Shown: one piece after another, positions 34,161 to 47,214 of the stretch
Layout of the letters: each line of letters starts with the position of its first letter
Position numbering within the stretch: position 1 is the stretch's first letter
Assembly: GCA_902702965.1 (NCBI GenBank)
Contig: CACRXP010000001.1
Location: 1,278,160 to 1,342,159 of the forward strand
Length of the DNA stretch: 64,000 nucleotides
From: Spirometra erinaceieuropaei
Taxonomy: Eukaryota; Platyhelminthes; Cestoda; Diphyllobothriidea; Diphyllobothriidae
Direction of reading: 5' to 3'
Program-made: the position numbers and the translations under genes
Notes under the pieces: model-generated
Told to the model about the DNA's origin: nothing
The model's database searches: none
The model's input: only the letters and a program-made list of their open reading frames with translations

Positions 34161-35277
34161 ATTGACTTAGGTATAGTCGTTAAATTGCATTCGGGAAGGA
34201 GTCCTTCAGGGTCCCTATTCGGGAAGATGTTACGTGGGATAAGCTTCCGCAATATGTGACAACAATAGTTCCCATGCTCGCTTTAGGCTTACACTGTCTA
34301 TGCCAACCCTTAGACTATAGTGAACTCCGTCTACGTGGACTCATTATGCACGACCCGACACAGGTTGGCATACGTGGAGCTATTGTTTCAGTTAGTTCTA
34401 ATAGGTCTCAGTCGCAATGGTATGTTTTTCTGAAGTCGGACCCTTGACATGCTTCGTATGATTGGCTGCAAAGTGTTTAATGTTGCTGCAGTTGGCGTCC
34501 ACGTTGACGTTTTGCCATGCTAGGTGGCAGTCCCCTTGTTTGACAAAATTCCACCGCTATCTCCGAGTTTATAGTTTCGGTTATTCCTTCCGCTTTCGTC
34601 AGAAATTCAGACGGCGGTTATCTGACTTTTCTGCTACCCAACGCCGATGGTCTGTACGTTGGAAGGAAAAAAGTAGGCATTATTACCTACTCTGTTCATT
34701 GATGCATTTCATTATCGTACATAACGTTTGCATATATATTTTTATTTTCCCTAGTTGTCTGTATAACATTACTAGGTTGTCTTATTATGCAGATACAAAT
34801 ATGCGTCCAAAGGTACATTATTTTACTTTTTTCTTATTCATTAGGGTAGATTTCCATAGCTCCTCTAACATTCATGCGCACCACGTTACTTGGCAGTAAA
34901 TTTGGCACTTACTATTGTTTCTTACTAATGGTTTCTGACCTGGTTCAAATTGATGACTGACGACTTATTCAAATACCTTTTATGCATTGGAAGCTGATTT
35001 TTGTTTATTTTTTTGCAAATGAAGTACACAATTCCGTTGCGATGTATGGGCGTAGAAGAAGGATTTCAACGAAAATCTATTTATTATTCATGTTTAATTT
35101 CATTAATTTTGTACCCTCTCCGCGGTGCTGCCCCGCCTGTAGAACTCCTATTACCACCACTCCCGTATTACACGGACCTGGGGTTGCTGGTTGCGAGGTG
35201 GGGTTACACAACCTACCGTCGCCCAAGTTTGCTTTGGCGATGCACCCGAAATGGCGAGTTTTGAGAGGTAGTTCGGA
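34161..35277. other. Unrecognised sequence
   Basis: Contains a 145-codon plus-strand frame (34462-34899) rich in aromatic residues, with no recognisable family. It may be chance in AT-rich DNA. Confidence 0.35.
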
Positions 35278-35365
35278 AGGATGTGTCTCGATTGCTGGGA
35301 CAAGAACTTCACGCGCTTAACGTTTCCGACTAGTTCCTGGACCCTTAATTAGGGACAACAGTGGG
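35278..35365 (-). repeat. Second copy of the 15-kb non-coding repeat with decayed hammerhead
   Basis: GATTGCTGGGACAAGAACTT at 35290-35309 matches the arms of the 15178-15318 unit. On the minus strand, 35360-35311 reads CCCTAATTA where CUGAUGA is expected, followed by a stem region and GGAAACGTT. GAAACGTT corresponds to GAAACGTC in the 15-kb copy. The core box has two changes, so no activity is expected. Confidence 0.4.
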
Positions 35366-36492
35366 TGAAGTTGACGAGCGCATAAGCACTGCAGTATTTA
35401 CAGGAGAGCGTCGCTCACAACCAGGAGTCGGCTAAAAGTGCAAAACCCGCACTTTCTGCAGATGTTTTGACCTGGCGGGACAATTGTTTAGTCGCCCTAA
35501 TTCGACTTGCTAATTGCCGCGAATTCGTTGTCGGCGTTGGTGATTGGCATGTTAATTAATCGGCAGTTTGACTCACCACTGTCGTTACTGCAAGTTGCAT
35601 TCACTTGGAAGCCCCCCGCTTGAATAAACTTCCTGCTCATGCAGCGACTCAGTACTGAACACGGGGGAGGTAAGGGTACGTTTCTGCTATTGTTGGTGGA
35701 GGGCGCACCGGAGAACCGTAGCTCGAATACTTTGTGAGGAATTTCGGTTCTCTCGGCCTGAGTTTGTGACTGAGTCCATAGAGTCTGCCATGACTTGGGA
35801 GTCTGTATCATCTCTCAGAACTGCAGGCACGTGACTGCGCAAGTGAATGTGAGATGTCAGGCAAATAAAGTTCTTTTTCTGCTTCTGTTAAGGCAGAGTT
35901 TGCAGAGAAATAGTAGATTAAAAGCTTTGTAATCGTCCTCCACGGTGATGCAGTACTTCAAGCTCATATATACAAAGTGAGGCAGATCATGGGTAGAAAT
36001 ACAAAAATGACCAAGCTGACCCTAACCAAACACAACGTGCTTTAACTCTGAACACCTTGCTCAGAAAAAGCCTTGGAACACAGTGAAATAAAAGTGGGCA
36101 ATAATTGGCGGCATGAACCAAGTTCCGCCCACGCATTCCATAACAGGACTGACACGTTCAGAATATTATATTTTCATCTTACACACCTCAGTGCTTTTAA
36201 ATGAACAACGAATTTACGAGCAGAAAAGAAATGCTCAACACCACAAGCTAGACGATTATAAAAAAGTGCCGCTATTTGGGGTGATACGTTTGACATACTG
36301 GCAGATCCATTTGCGAGCAACCAATTACAATTAAGTATGTCTTTAAAAATGACAACGTTTTCTTCAACTGAAGTTAACTCTTTTCCCACTGACTGCTTAT
36401 ATAAAAATAATTTTGAACGAGGAAAAAGAGCACTTAACTGGCGCCATCAAACGCCAGGCAAATTGCTCTTTCAAAGACTGGGAGATAGGAGA
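35366..36492. other. Unrecognised sequence
   Basis: No repeat or gene was recognised. Confidence 0.35.
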
Positions 36493-36845
36493 GGCTGAAT
36501 CCTTTCGATTTGGAGGAAAGTGGGGACAGGTTGACGGTATTAGAAAATGATACGTTGTCGGCAATCTAAAGGTCTGAAAGCGAAGCGTTTCAATTAAGCG
36601 TATGCAATGAAAGTATTAAGCATTTTAACCAACCCGAGGAAATTGTTTGGAAGATGTCAAGGAAAAATGGTGCCAAATTATTCGGAAATAACATCGGAAT
36701 GGTGACGGAAATGACAAATTCGGCAGAAAAGGGACTCCAGATGGAACTGCGCCATTACAAAGCTCACATGCATTCCTATCCGAGACAGCGGGGATTTTCA
36801 AAATTTACAAAAACATGCATCAATATGGTCGAATCAGCTAATTGT
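36493..36845 (+). pseudogene. Helical, hydrophilic coding remnant with one internal stop
   Basis: One plus-strand frame runs from about 36493 to a TAA at 36843 with a single internal TAA near 36566. It gives peptides such as DLEESGDRLTVLENDTLSAI and NGAKLFGNNIGMVTEMTNSA. Composition and the long open frame are coding-like, possibly coiled coil. It is reminiscent in style of the 4.2-kb and 6.4-kb remnants, but no sequence match among them was established. Family unknown. Confidence 0.25.
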
Positions 36846-37418
36846 TAATTCAATTCAGCGCAAACTGAAACAGTGGCTTGTCAAAGAATACGAGTCCATT
36901 AAACGTGAATTATCAATGTACACGACAAAGTTTATTTTTGTTTTGTCGTTTACGGCAAATATATGGTCTCTTTTGACGTAACCTCAAAATCCACAAATGT
37001 ATGTCTTAATAAATCAGGATACATCATATATAATTGTCCGTCTGAATCGCGTTTGTAACCTGAAGTATTCGCTTGCGCACTGAGAGAATACTATTTCAGA
37101 TTGCGTCTAATTATAAGTATATGCTTGTGGACAGAAGTTCACTGAGAGAACGTAGGGCCAAATGACAGTCAGGAGGGATAAAAGCATATATGACTACTAA
37201 TTTGACATAAGAATAAGGACCCCCATACTACAGGCATTTTTGTGCCGACTTCAAGAGGGGCACACATTCCTGTGATCTGGTGTTCATCCTAACCCTACTC
37301 TTATAGAACCTACCATAACCCTTGGAACATAACGCCAGGCCATATGTATTAAAAAGGGACGGAAATCATGTCTCCATGCTCTAATGACTTATAATGTCTG
37401 AAAGTACAGTTGTTTGTA

Positions 37419-38224
37419 CAATAGGCGGGCTAACTCATGAAATGCCAACCGATATTCCGAAATGCGTTTTCGTTTCGAAAAGATTAATTAAATAGGGTCG
37501 TAAAAATAATCATCATACAGCGTAATTCTACAATAATTCAGTTATCTCATGATGCCAGCTTCCCAACGACCTTCGTGCCAGCTATATGCAAAAACCACAC
37601 TAAAAAATGACTACTTATGTAACATGAATTATCTCATTGATTTTCGACGTCCTTAAAAATTCAATTATATTTCACTGAAAACATACATAAATATATTCAT
37701 TCTTCGGCTCATTCGGTAGTAAATGACGTCTTCTCCCAATTTTATACTCGAAGGAAGAGTATAATTTGGTTTTCAAAAACTTTTCCAATTCCCGAATAAT
37801 TTTGAACCCGACCTGCTGTTACACTTGCACCCAGGGATTCCAAACTACAAGTCATATATTTTATGCGTACAGAAAGCCATATATTGCTACACCGTATTAA
37901 GAAGAGAGCATATGGGGTTCATAACATTTAGCAGTGGATTTGAGCCATATCGTTAACTTTACAAGCCACATTAGTAAATGAGGAGACATGACGTTTTATG
38001 AACGGCCATTTCACGGCATCAGAAAATCTCACAATTGGAAACTTTTTTAAAACCGGATTATACCCTTCCTTTGAGTATAAAATTTGAAGCAGACGTTAGT
38101 ATCTACCAAATGAGTAAAAGAATTATGATGTTTATGCACGTTTTCCATAAAATATAATTGCATTTTTAAGGGCATCGAAAATCAATGAGAAAAATGCACG
38201 CTACAAAAGTAATTATTTTTTACA
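37419..38224 (+). mobile_element. Foldback transposon, copy F, right end missing
   Basis: It starts CAATAGGCGGGCTAACTCAT after TA (37417-37418). Core in plus orientation (CCTGCTGTTACACTTGCACC). Similarity ends inside the right arm at about 38224 (after AATTATTTTTTACA), so roughly the last 170 bp of the element are deleted. No TA junction exists on the right. Confidence 0.85.
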
Positions 38225-41009
38225 TGAAAGTCGCACAAATAAACAACAGGGAGCGGCTGAAAAAATTACGAGACTTCCTATGCCTACTCGCCGTTAACTT
38301 TTATAGAGACTGCTAAGGTTTACATCACTTACACTATGAGGCGGATATTTGATAACAAACCCACTGTAAACAAATGAATCGTTCCTTACCCTGCAGTTGA
38401 CCGAAAAAGTATTTCTAAACCTTCACCTCACTTTCATAAACTTCATAAAAAATTGCAGCTCAAAATGAGAGGAACGAACTTCCTAAAAATCTGAATAACA
38501 ATTCAAAATAGTCTATAGATATTATTAAATTCTGCAGTTGTGTGCCTCCTTATACATGGGCTAACTGCACTAGGAAAAAGATTTATATTTTGTCGCCTCC
38601 CCCATGAATAATCAGCAGAGAATTTACTTATCATATAAAACCTATTTTGGGATAGTTTTAGTAACTGATGAATCAGCAAAATATCGAAATGTTATGGTAA
38701 CGCCAGCTCAGCACTACAGACATATTGGCTTCTTTCAGGATGCCAAATCAGCGTTACTTCAGCCGAATGGATATACTTTCTTCCTCGCCAATGCAATTAT
38801 CAAGCGTGAAAATCAGAAAAAGTTTCTCAGTTCACTCACTTGCGTCCCCGAGGTCCAATGATGCATAAGCAATCGAAAAGTAACTGTTTTTCTGAAACAT
38901 GACTGACATCTGTCTGTTTGGGGTTCAGCATTCGCGGATTTGTTAGACTTCTCACTATTTAGTACATTTCTTCCAATGCATATTAAACAAATTTGACCTA
39001 GAGGTTAACTGTTCCGTTAATTGGAAATGTACCAGTATTACTCCTACATCTTGTATTCGTTATAGGGAAACGTAAGGCTTAAATAATGAGTGAAAAATGT
39101 GCGTGCTTGAATACGGGGATGACTTGATTAGTCCTCACATTGGCGAGAATAACAATTGTAGGCGTGTTTACGCGTAGCTGTAAGTTATACTTCTTAAAAG
39201 GTAATGTTATAACATGCCTTGAAAATAACACTAAAGCGTTTTCGGATACTAGTTTGGGGTATATTTATGTTTAAACATTACAATAGGTAGTTGTGAGCGT
39301 TTTTTGGAGAGGTCACCTTGCATTCGCGGGTGATTGTAGGCCCTAAGCCCTGCAAATACCGGCGTCCGACTGAACTTCAGGATGACCAGGGGCCAGTCTG
39401 TTGATTATAAGGGTCATCCGAGCCAAAACACGCCGCTGGCAATTCCTGAATAATCACGCCTCATAGAAATGCAAGAAAATTAACAACTTTTATGAAATGA
39501 CAGATGTTTTACGTCTGCGAGAGTAAACATTTGTCCCCGCCACGAGTCCGTTCGCGAGGGAAGAAGGAGGGTTCACTGTCCCTTTCTCGTTTGTTTCCAT
39601 CACCGAAACTCGGTATTTGCGTCCAAATCGAGGAATCATAAAAATCTGGAAAGTTAAACTGTTCATTAACTGATATATGGGTTCCTGCGCAGTGAAAAGA
39701 AGAGCGCCTTTAAGCCAATAAAACTGCAAGCGAATCAAAAAGTCAGGAAATTTGCAGATACTCACTCAAACGAGATAGATTCACATACACTCATATGAAC
39801 CCTTTATGTATGTTTCGGGAGAACTAACAAGTTGAGACACTCTTTTGAAGTTTACCAACCAATGTCTCCGAACGCAGCTTTTTCTCGAAATCCCAAGAAT
39901 CGCCGGAATGGAAATTGGTAAATTAATGGAAAGCTTGGCGGGTTTCCACTAGCCCTTTATGCACTTTCTTCTGATTGTTCCATTTTTGCCCGTTAATCAC
40001 GATGACGGACAAATATGAGTAAAAACATTAAACCACTAAACAAAAGGCACTTCAGGTTCTGCTATGGGGCCTAGGTAAGCGTATTTCATGCCGATTCGGG
40101 TTTGAGTATACTCAAGCTCAGATCTGACCGTGTTTACTTACAAATTCTTTTCTGTTGCTACATGTTTAGGACGCAGCCATAGCTGGCATTTCCTCCTCAG
40201 TAAGTCATTCATAAAGAAGCCAGATAGAGATGCAAGATTTATTTTGGAAAAGACGACAGCCTTAACAGAACTCAATCCAGGGTAGCAAATGCTAAAGATC
40301 CTGGTGATAATCTGAGAAATATGAGGGGCTCCCCGATCAGTGGAATAGACTGGTTGACGATTCGGTGTTATTGTCAAAAAATCCCTTCAGTTCTTCAGGC
40401 GCACATAACACTGTTTTTCAAAATCTGGCTTTTATTATGTTCGTAGGGTGTCGGCCGGAATAAAGTATGGATGTCGAACCCTCTTATCTAAACTTTTTGG
40501 GAAAAGTTTTAATATATAGTTCCAACTCATCGAAGGGTGAGAAGAGAATTAGGTTAGCTATCTTTCTAAGTTATTGACTGGGTTCAATTTAGGCGGTGCA
40601 AACTTCTAAGGCAAAAAGAAATTCCTCGACTTTCCGCAAGAAGTGGTGTGGAAATTCCGCTTTTAACAAGAAGGAGACAAGTTTTAGGGATACTGAATTG
40701 ATATCGTTGACAGGGTACTGTTCAAAATTTCGGGAATCTGTGTTTTGTACATGGGACATCTGCGATCCTGTCTAATCCTGCCGGCCCAGTGACGTGACTG
40801 ACTGCCCCTCCCGCCCCAGGTATAACGATCCGCGGGGTCTGTTCTAGGTTTCGTTTAGCGTGGCATCGGTGCGAAAGAAGCAGTAGCCGTAAATTTTCAC
40901 AGGACCGGATCTGATCGTTTCTCGAATGCCTAAAATTTGTCTGATCTTTTTTATTTACTTGATTTGTTAGGCTGTTAAAATCAACAGTTTAATTGAGAGC
41001 TAAGATTAA
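38225..41009. other. Unrecognised sequence
   Basis: The only frame worth noting is 38604-38861 on the plus strand (85 codons from ATG). It reads MNNQQRIYLSYKTYFGIVLV and then DESAKYRNVMVTPAQHYRHI. The composition is protein-like, but no family was recognised and there is no support from conservation. The rest holds nothing identifiable. Confidence 0.3.
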
Positions 41010-41346
41010 AAAATGTCTCTCAGTTCAAAGACGTGATTCTCTATTGATTGACTAAAAGAAAGCATATTTTTATTTATGGTTTCTATAAAATATATTTGAA
41101 TTTGCAAAACCATCGAAAATCAATGGGAAAAATGCAGACTACTTAAGTAGTCATTTTTTGCCGAGTACGCTTTCTACAGGAGATTGAAAAGAAGTGCATT
41201 TAAAAGCCGATATCCTGCCGAGTCCGAAATGTTATAAGAGTATGCCGCATGATAATCATTATTACAACCGCAATCAAATAATCCTTCCTAATAGAAAACG
41301 CATTTCAGAATTTCAGCTAACATTTAATGAGATCGGTCACTCACTG
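41010..41346. mobile_element. Foldback transposon, copy G: right arm only
   Basis: Similarity to the right arm of the family begins at about 41010 (TTCAAAGACGTGATT) and runs through AATGCAGACTACTTAAGTAG and CATTTCAGAATTTCAGC to a degraded end (GGTCACTCACTG) followed by TA (41347-41348). No left arm or core lies upstream. Confidence 0.75.
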
Positions 41347-41369
41347 TATGACAAGTCTTTTGCAGGCGG

Positions 41370-41450
41370 GCCTTCCATGGCTCAAACTGTAGAGCACTGG
41401 AGGAGGACTCAGGAGGCTGGCAGTTCGATCCCCCCTGGGTACACCGGTTC
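41370..41450 (+). repeat. tRNA-like SINE head
   Basis: A-box-like TGGCTCAAACTGTAGAGC (41378-41395) with self-pairing GCTC and GAGC as a D-arm, and B-box-like CAGTTCGATCCC (41421-41432). The spacing fits a tRNA. The anticodon stem is imperfect and there is no CCA-ready acceptor stem, so it is read as a SINE head or tRNA pseudogene. It lies 24 bp beyond foldback copy G. Confidence 0.5.
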
Positions 41451-41479
41451 GCCCACCGTACGAGATTCTAACTGCCTAT

Positions 41480-43071
41480 TGCTTGCCTGTTACGGTGTTG
41501 GCGGACTTTTGAAATTAACCCACGTGTTCCCCCTCCCTCGCTTCATCTAGGACAGGTGTTACGTTCTCACACATGCGTTTGTCAGTTTCCCCGAAATATA
41601 TATATAACGATTTGTTTACTCCTAGTAGCCGATGACGTCATCCGCTCACCGCGAAGTAGAGGAAATAAGGACTCTTGACATTGCCTCAATCCGACTACTC
41701 AGCCATATTCCTTTTTCGGTCGTCGGTAGGTAAACGCTTGCCGAAGATTTTGCTTACCTCAGTAGAAGAGTATGCTCTCCCACTGAGTTAACCTTGTATT
41801 AATTATGCAAAAACTAACATAGGCGCCTAATGTATTGTCAAGGGTTAATTGCGGGCACAAAAGTAAAGCTCATTACTTTTGCCTGACAATTTGTTACTGC
41901 TAGATTCGAGGCATTTATACATGAAAGCGGCGTCCATCTCCGAAAATTCAAATTTTTGACCATTTTTAATTTGCTGCACATTTGTTAGAAGCGTGGATTC
42001 TAAGGTATCGTTTTAGTTCCATGCAGGATCTGGAAGAAAGGTTGTTGGACCTGAGGAGAATTATTTCGAACGTTTAAATTTCCCCAGTCGCACACTCCAA
42101 CATCCAAAATAAGCACTCAGTTCAAATCCCTGAATTCATTCGCCGGAAAATTAGATACTGCGGCCACCAAAGAAAAGAAGGCAGGTCGTCGGAATGCTAT
42201 CTGTCCTCAGTCCTTGTTGCTAAACGCTTCACACATAGCTCGCATGTCGTGAGGCTTGTGGCACCAGTTGCACTGTTTAAGCGATTGCCGGAGAGATACT
42301 GCGTTCTATAAGTCCCTTGCTGTCCGAGTAACTCGTAGGAACAACCGAGTTCTTAACGTTTACAACCGACTGGACCCGAACTAACAGTTCTGTAATTTGA
42401 ATGACGGAGTTCGATTCAACCCAGAGTAACTGGATCCAAGTTAGATTTTGGGGATTTTTTCACTTGAGTTTGAGATGTCGGCAGTTGAGGACGAAAAATG
42501 TTCACCAATTAGTCTTTCTTTACTTTCAGAGAAATGCAACTTTATGCTGAGATTTCCTACCTGATTGCCAATGATAGTAAAAATAAATAAATTTCACTTT
42601 GTAGTTTATAAAGGTAGAATCTGTGGCAGTCCGCTCCTGTATTCGTCGGCGCGGCCGCCTACTCGTGCTACTTTCAGTCCTCCTCACACTCCCTGAAGAC
42701 GATGGTTCGGCACTAGCGTGGCGAGAGCTCGAGACCAATCAGCTCTGCGTTCTTCGTTGATTGGCTGCCAGCAGACAAGGCTCAGGATCACGTACACACG
42801 AGAGACCCCATTTACTTTACATAAGTTCTAACAGTTCATTGGCTTTCGCTCTTTGGAACATACCTTGTAAGACAGTAGCAGATTTTCTAAGTTGAACGTT
42901 ATGTTGCATCTGGGCAGTTTAGGGAATCCTCAAACTCCAAACACAAGTTTTCATTCGTAACGAAGCGGCTCTGCGTTGAACATACAGAATGGCAGATAAG
43001 AGAGCAAGTTCACTTAAATTTGCCGACACCTGAGGTCTGGGCATAACAGGGTGGAGTTCCCTGTGAAACCA
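41480..43071. other. Unrecognised sequence
   Basis: No repeat, RNA or coding feature was recognised. Confidence 0.35.
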
Positions 43072-44039
43072 CAGTAGGTGGGCTAACTCATGAACTGTCA
43101 ACCGAAGTTCCGAAATGCTTTTTCGTTTCGAAAAGATTAATTAAATGGGGGTTGTAAAACTAATTTGCATGAAGCATAATTCTATAACAGCCTAGCTAGC
43201 TCAGGATGCCAGCTATCAGACGAACTCCCTTCCGGTTGTATGCAAAAACTATACTCTGCAAAAAATAACCAGTTAAGTAGCATAAATTTTTCGCATCAAT
43301 TTTCGATGCCCTTAAAAATTCAATTATATCTCATGGAAAACACGCAAAAACATATTCGTTCTTTCACTCATTTGGTAGAAAATTACGTCCCCTTCCAATG
43401 TTATACTCGAAGAGAGGAGAATATCCGGTTTTAAAAAGTTTCTAGTTGGGAGATTTTCTGGATACAGTGAAACGGCCGTTTATAAAACGTCATGTCTCTG
43501 CATTTACCAGTATAGCTTGTAAAGTTAGCAATATGGCTCAAATCCACTGCTAAATTTAAGGAATCCCATATGGTCTCTTCATAATACCGTAGAGAAATGT
43601 ATGGTTTTCCGTACACGGAAATTGTATGGATTGTGGTTTGGAAACCCTGAATGCAGTTGTAACGGCAGGTCGGGTTCGAAATTATTCGGGAATTGGAAAA
43701 GTTTCTGAAGACCGAATTATGCTCTTTTTTCAAGTATGCAATTGAAAGAAGGCGCAATTTTCTACCAAACGAGCAAAAGAATAAATATTTTCATGCATGT
43801 TTTCCATGAAATATAACCAAATTTTAGGGGCATCGAAAATCAGTGCGAAAAATGCATGCTACATAAGTAGTCATTTTTTACAGAGTGTGGTTTTAGCGTA
43901 CAGCCGGAAAGCATTTCGTCCGAAAGCCGGCATCCTGAGGTAATATTATCAGTTTAACAGCCCTAGTTAATGAATCTTCTCAAAACGAAAACGCATTTTG
44001 AAATTTGGGTTGACATTGCATGAGTTAGTCCACCTACTG
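43072..44039 (-). mobile_element. Foldback transposon, copy H, core inverted
   Basis: 968 bp, beginning CAGTAGGTGGGCTAACTCAT and ending GTCCACCTACTG, with TA at 44040-44041. The left TA has become CA. The core is reversed (AACCCTGAATGCAGTTGTAA, then CGGCAGGTCGGG on the plus strand at about 43640-43675), like copy E. The arms resemble copies D and F. Confidence 0.88.
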
Positions 44040-44041
44040 TA

Positions 44042-46189
44042 CATTGTTGACAGCGTTTTGGAGGAGCGGTCTTGCTGTTTATTTTAATGGTGTCCCCTCT
44101 TAGACCGGCGTCAGACCTGTAGGGGGCTCAAAATGTGGGAAATCTTTAGGAAAATTATTTCCATTTTATTATGTCAATCAAGACAAGCATCGGATTTCTC
44201 ATTTCAAATACCTGCCGTGCGAGAACTAGACATTCGGACGAGAATCATGGAATTACTGTAGACACATGCCTGACATAAGGAATATTTTGCAAAAACGACT
44301 GTTTGGAACATACAACATCGCGATGAGACACCATATCTTGCCCCGAGGAATTAAGCCTCATTCAACAGCATCGAGTAGCTGATCTTCCTTAATAAACCTG
44401 ACAAAGAACTCAGGTGGTGGAAGAAAAATACGTGTATCAACAGCGCGTCAGTCTATGAGCTTTTCTCGGAAATTCCAAGCTGCATGCAACATGATGTTCC
44501 TTCGTGAATACCCGAGGACGCCTTCTTGTGTTTATAAAATAGTGCAAGAGATACGGATCTCGTTAAATGCATTAAAGAGGGCAAGTTCCCCAAGACAGTG
44601 AATGGTGGGCGACCGGGCCTATTATATCAACGTCTTGTGTATCTTCGTACAGGTCGAAACATTCCCTTTCTTTCAATCATAAAATTGGAATGATGAGTAA
44701 CTGTCTTATAAAAGTTTTGTAGGGAATATTTTTAGGCGTTTTTTCCAGGACGCATCCTTGGTCCTTTATAGGTACGAAGGAGAAAATGACAAGTGTATGC
44801 GACTTAGTCATTTTCTTCGAGTGTAATCTTCAAAAAAGTCTGACACGATCCTCATTTATAAACCAGCCTTTTGACGCATATGAACAGATTCAAAATCACG
44901 CCCCCGACATGTAAGTGTGCAAGTAGATTTGCAATCACAGTCAAATTATAGTTTTCCATTTTCTGTCAAGTCTACAGACCTTTCTAGTTGTCTTTCCAAA
45001 GTGTCCGTTTCTTTTAACGTACTGCAGTTTTCAAGTCTGATTAATGACATATCCCTGATTGTTCTTCAATTTTTTTCCATTGTGACAGACTTGACTCTCG
45101 CCAGTACCCAGACTTACGGTCAAACTGAAAACGTATGCGTCACCACGCTGCTATGATTCACTCTCTGTCTGTTTCAACAGAATAAGTTGGATATAGAGCT
45201 CTTCAAGTTCCTCGAGAGCCTCGCCCAGAATGACATTTCCGTCTATGCGCTGAATCAACAACAAATTCTGAATACTACCAGGTTCGGTCAAATAAGACAT
45301 TAAGGGTGTCCCCTGGTGTAATGAGCAAGACGCTATCTAACTCACCAGAGTGTCTGAGTTAGAGGACTCACCTTGTCTATTCTTTCTAGACAGTGCCTGC
45401 TTAGTAGTGTCAAAATTAAATTACTATTATGTGATTAGGGTAGACATAGAGGAGAAATGAATTAACCTTCTAGTTGGAAGCGTTTACAGTGAGGTGTTAA
45501 AGGAATAACACTGCTTGCTGACCGGCGTTTCTACGACAGTTAGTGCACGCGTAAGCCACTGAACAGTGTCAGGGATGTAGGCCTCGGTATGACGCTAACC
45601 TGGCCAGTCGGTTCAAGTGAATTTTCATGCAATTCACGGTGTTCAACGACGGATTGTTACCTTAAACTAATAATCCAGGCTCTCAAATGGAAAATCGTAC
45701 GCTCCGTAGATACTTGCTATAAAACGGAGTTAAATCCCCAAGTCCTCCCCCCTCCGTAAAACAGCGCCAAAGTCTTCATATTCATGTTATTACATCCACG
45801 CGCGATAGCTGCATAGATTGAGCGATGCTTCTTTCGCTCTGCCAACAAGCGTGGCAGGAGAAGTTCAAGTGCAGAGAATCTGGGGCTTTCTTTATGCTTG
45901 GCCATGGGCATACTTTGACCCATCCGAGGCCTTGACTCATACTCATTGCTCGCCTAGCGAGGAGGAGGGAGTGCGGCGCAAGTCTACTATCACTATAAAC
46001 TAATTCACGCACAAGTCACCGTCCCTGCTCCACCTTGCTGTGGGGCACACGGTGGACATCGTCGGCAACGACGGTCGAACTGTCGAGTTGTTTCCGATCC
46101 AAATTAAGACTTTTTGCAAAAATTGTCATAAATAAAATTGTGCGGGCGTGAATATTCTTCACCGACCCTATCCTAACAGCTCAACAAAC
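44042..46189. other. Unrecognised sequence
   Basis: No feature was recognised. Overlapping frames at 45717-46012 lie on both strands and have no domain. Confidence 0.35.
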
Positions 46190-46440
46190 CAGCCTACTGC
46201 TTACACAGACGTCCCCATTGTCCCTCCTCTCCCAACCCCCAAGGTATCCACGACGACGACCACCCAATCATCGGTGACCACACTCCTGATGCTCCGCCTC
46301 AGGCGAACATCGTCACTTCCAGCCTTCTTGCAGCAACCTCTGCGACGCTGTCTATTACAACCTCTCTCAGTCTCGTCGAGCAAGGGCCGCCACTTTCGAG
46401 GGTTTGCAACTGGTAGAAGCGGTGCGAGGAAGGATATTCC
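46190..46440 (+). pseudogene. Possible LINE ORF2 C-terminal linker (Pro/Thr/Ser-rich)
   Basis: One plus-strand frame reads HPIIGDHTPDAPPQANIVTS and SLLAATSATLSITTSLS. It resembles the low-complexity Pro/Thr/Ser linker that precedes zinc fingers at the C-terminus of certain flatworm LINE ORF2 proteins. No zinc-finger Cys or His pattern follows. The overlapping 133-codon frame at 46148-46549 is in a different frame. Low-complexity similarity is weak evidence. Confidence 0.25.
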
Positions 46441-47039
46441 CCCTTCATCTTTCAACTTTTTTGCCGACAGTTTCATTACTTTACTGCAATGTACAGGATG
46501 TGAGATGCTTCAAAATGGCATCTTCTTCTACTGCAGAATTTTTAGTTGACGACTGAAGCACAGAAATGCAGGGTACAATTCACACACGATTATTATTTTT
46601 GACTTCATTTCGCCTTTTAAAAGTTACAAACACTTCCAGAAACACTCAGTTGAACGACGTTGAACCTACAGAAGCCGTTTCACAAGACAGCACCGCTCAA
46701 TTTTGGGACAGATATACCTCACTTACTGCCAAACAAGTCAGGGAACGAAAAACAATTTAAACTTCTTCCAATACTCCAGCTCCCTTCGTGCCTAATAAAA
46801 AGCCTTTTCAATCAACAACTGTACAGCGGCAACTCGTACTGCTATAGTCTGAGCTCATGAAACTCCTCGTGAAGAATGCAGGGAACCCACTGACGGATCA
46901 AGACCGCTCATGGTTTTGCCGTCCAACCATACAGCGTCAGCGAAACATATACTATTTAGGCCAATCGCTAGTACCTGCACAGGCAGCGTGTGAAAACGAC
47001 CTCATTGTACACTTTTATATGACCTCTTGCCCAGTGATG

Positions 47040-47210
47040 TATGCTCAGTCGCCAACGGCAGACAACGATAACCCTTTACTTCAGTCAATGGGCAGAGAAT
47101 TGATTGAAACCTGGACCTCGGATGAGAACTCGGTCAATCGATTTATCGATCTGGCGCCGGCGTACAGAGCCCTGTGTAGTCACCTCCAGCCTTCCGCCAT
47201 CGGCCGATGA
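47040..47210 (+). pseudogene. Penelope-like element C-terminal block
   Basis: The end of a 117-codon frame reads RELIETWTSDENSVNRFIDL and APAYRALCSHL. It matches the C-terminal signature of PLE proteins (RE-hydrophobic-E-W, then SVNR-DL-AY-LR). The preceding part of the frame (46857-47040) is not recognisable as GIY-YIG and may be frameshifted. Confidence 0.65.
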
Positions 47211-47214
47211 TTGG

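Noticed and set aside
41370..41450. A functional tRNA gene
   Set aside because: A and B boxes are present but anticodon and acceptor stems do not pair well; treated as a SINE head or pseudogene. The same holds for the units at 1447, 56318 and 59705.
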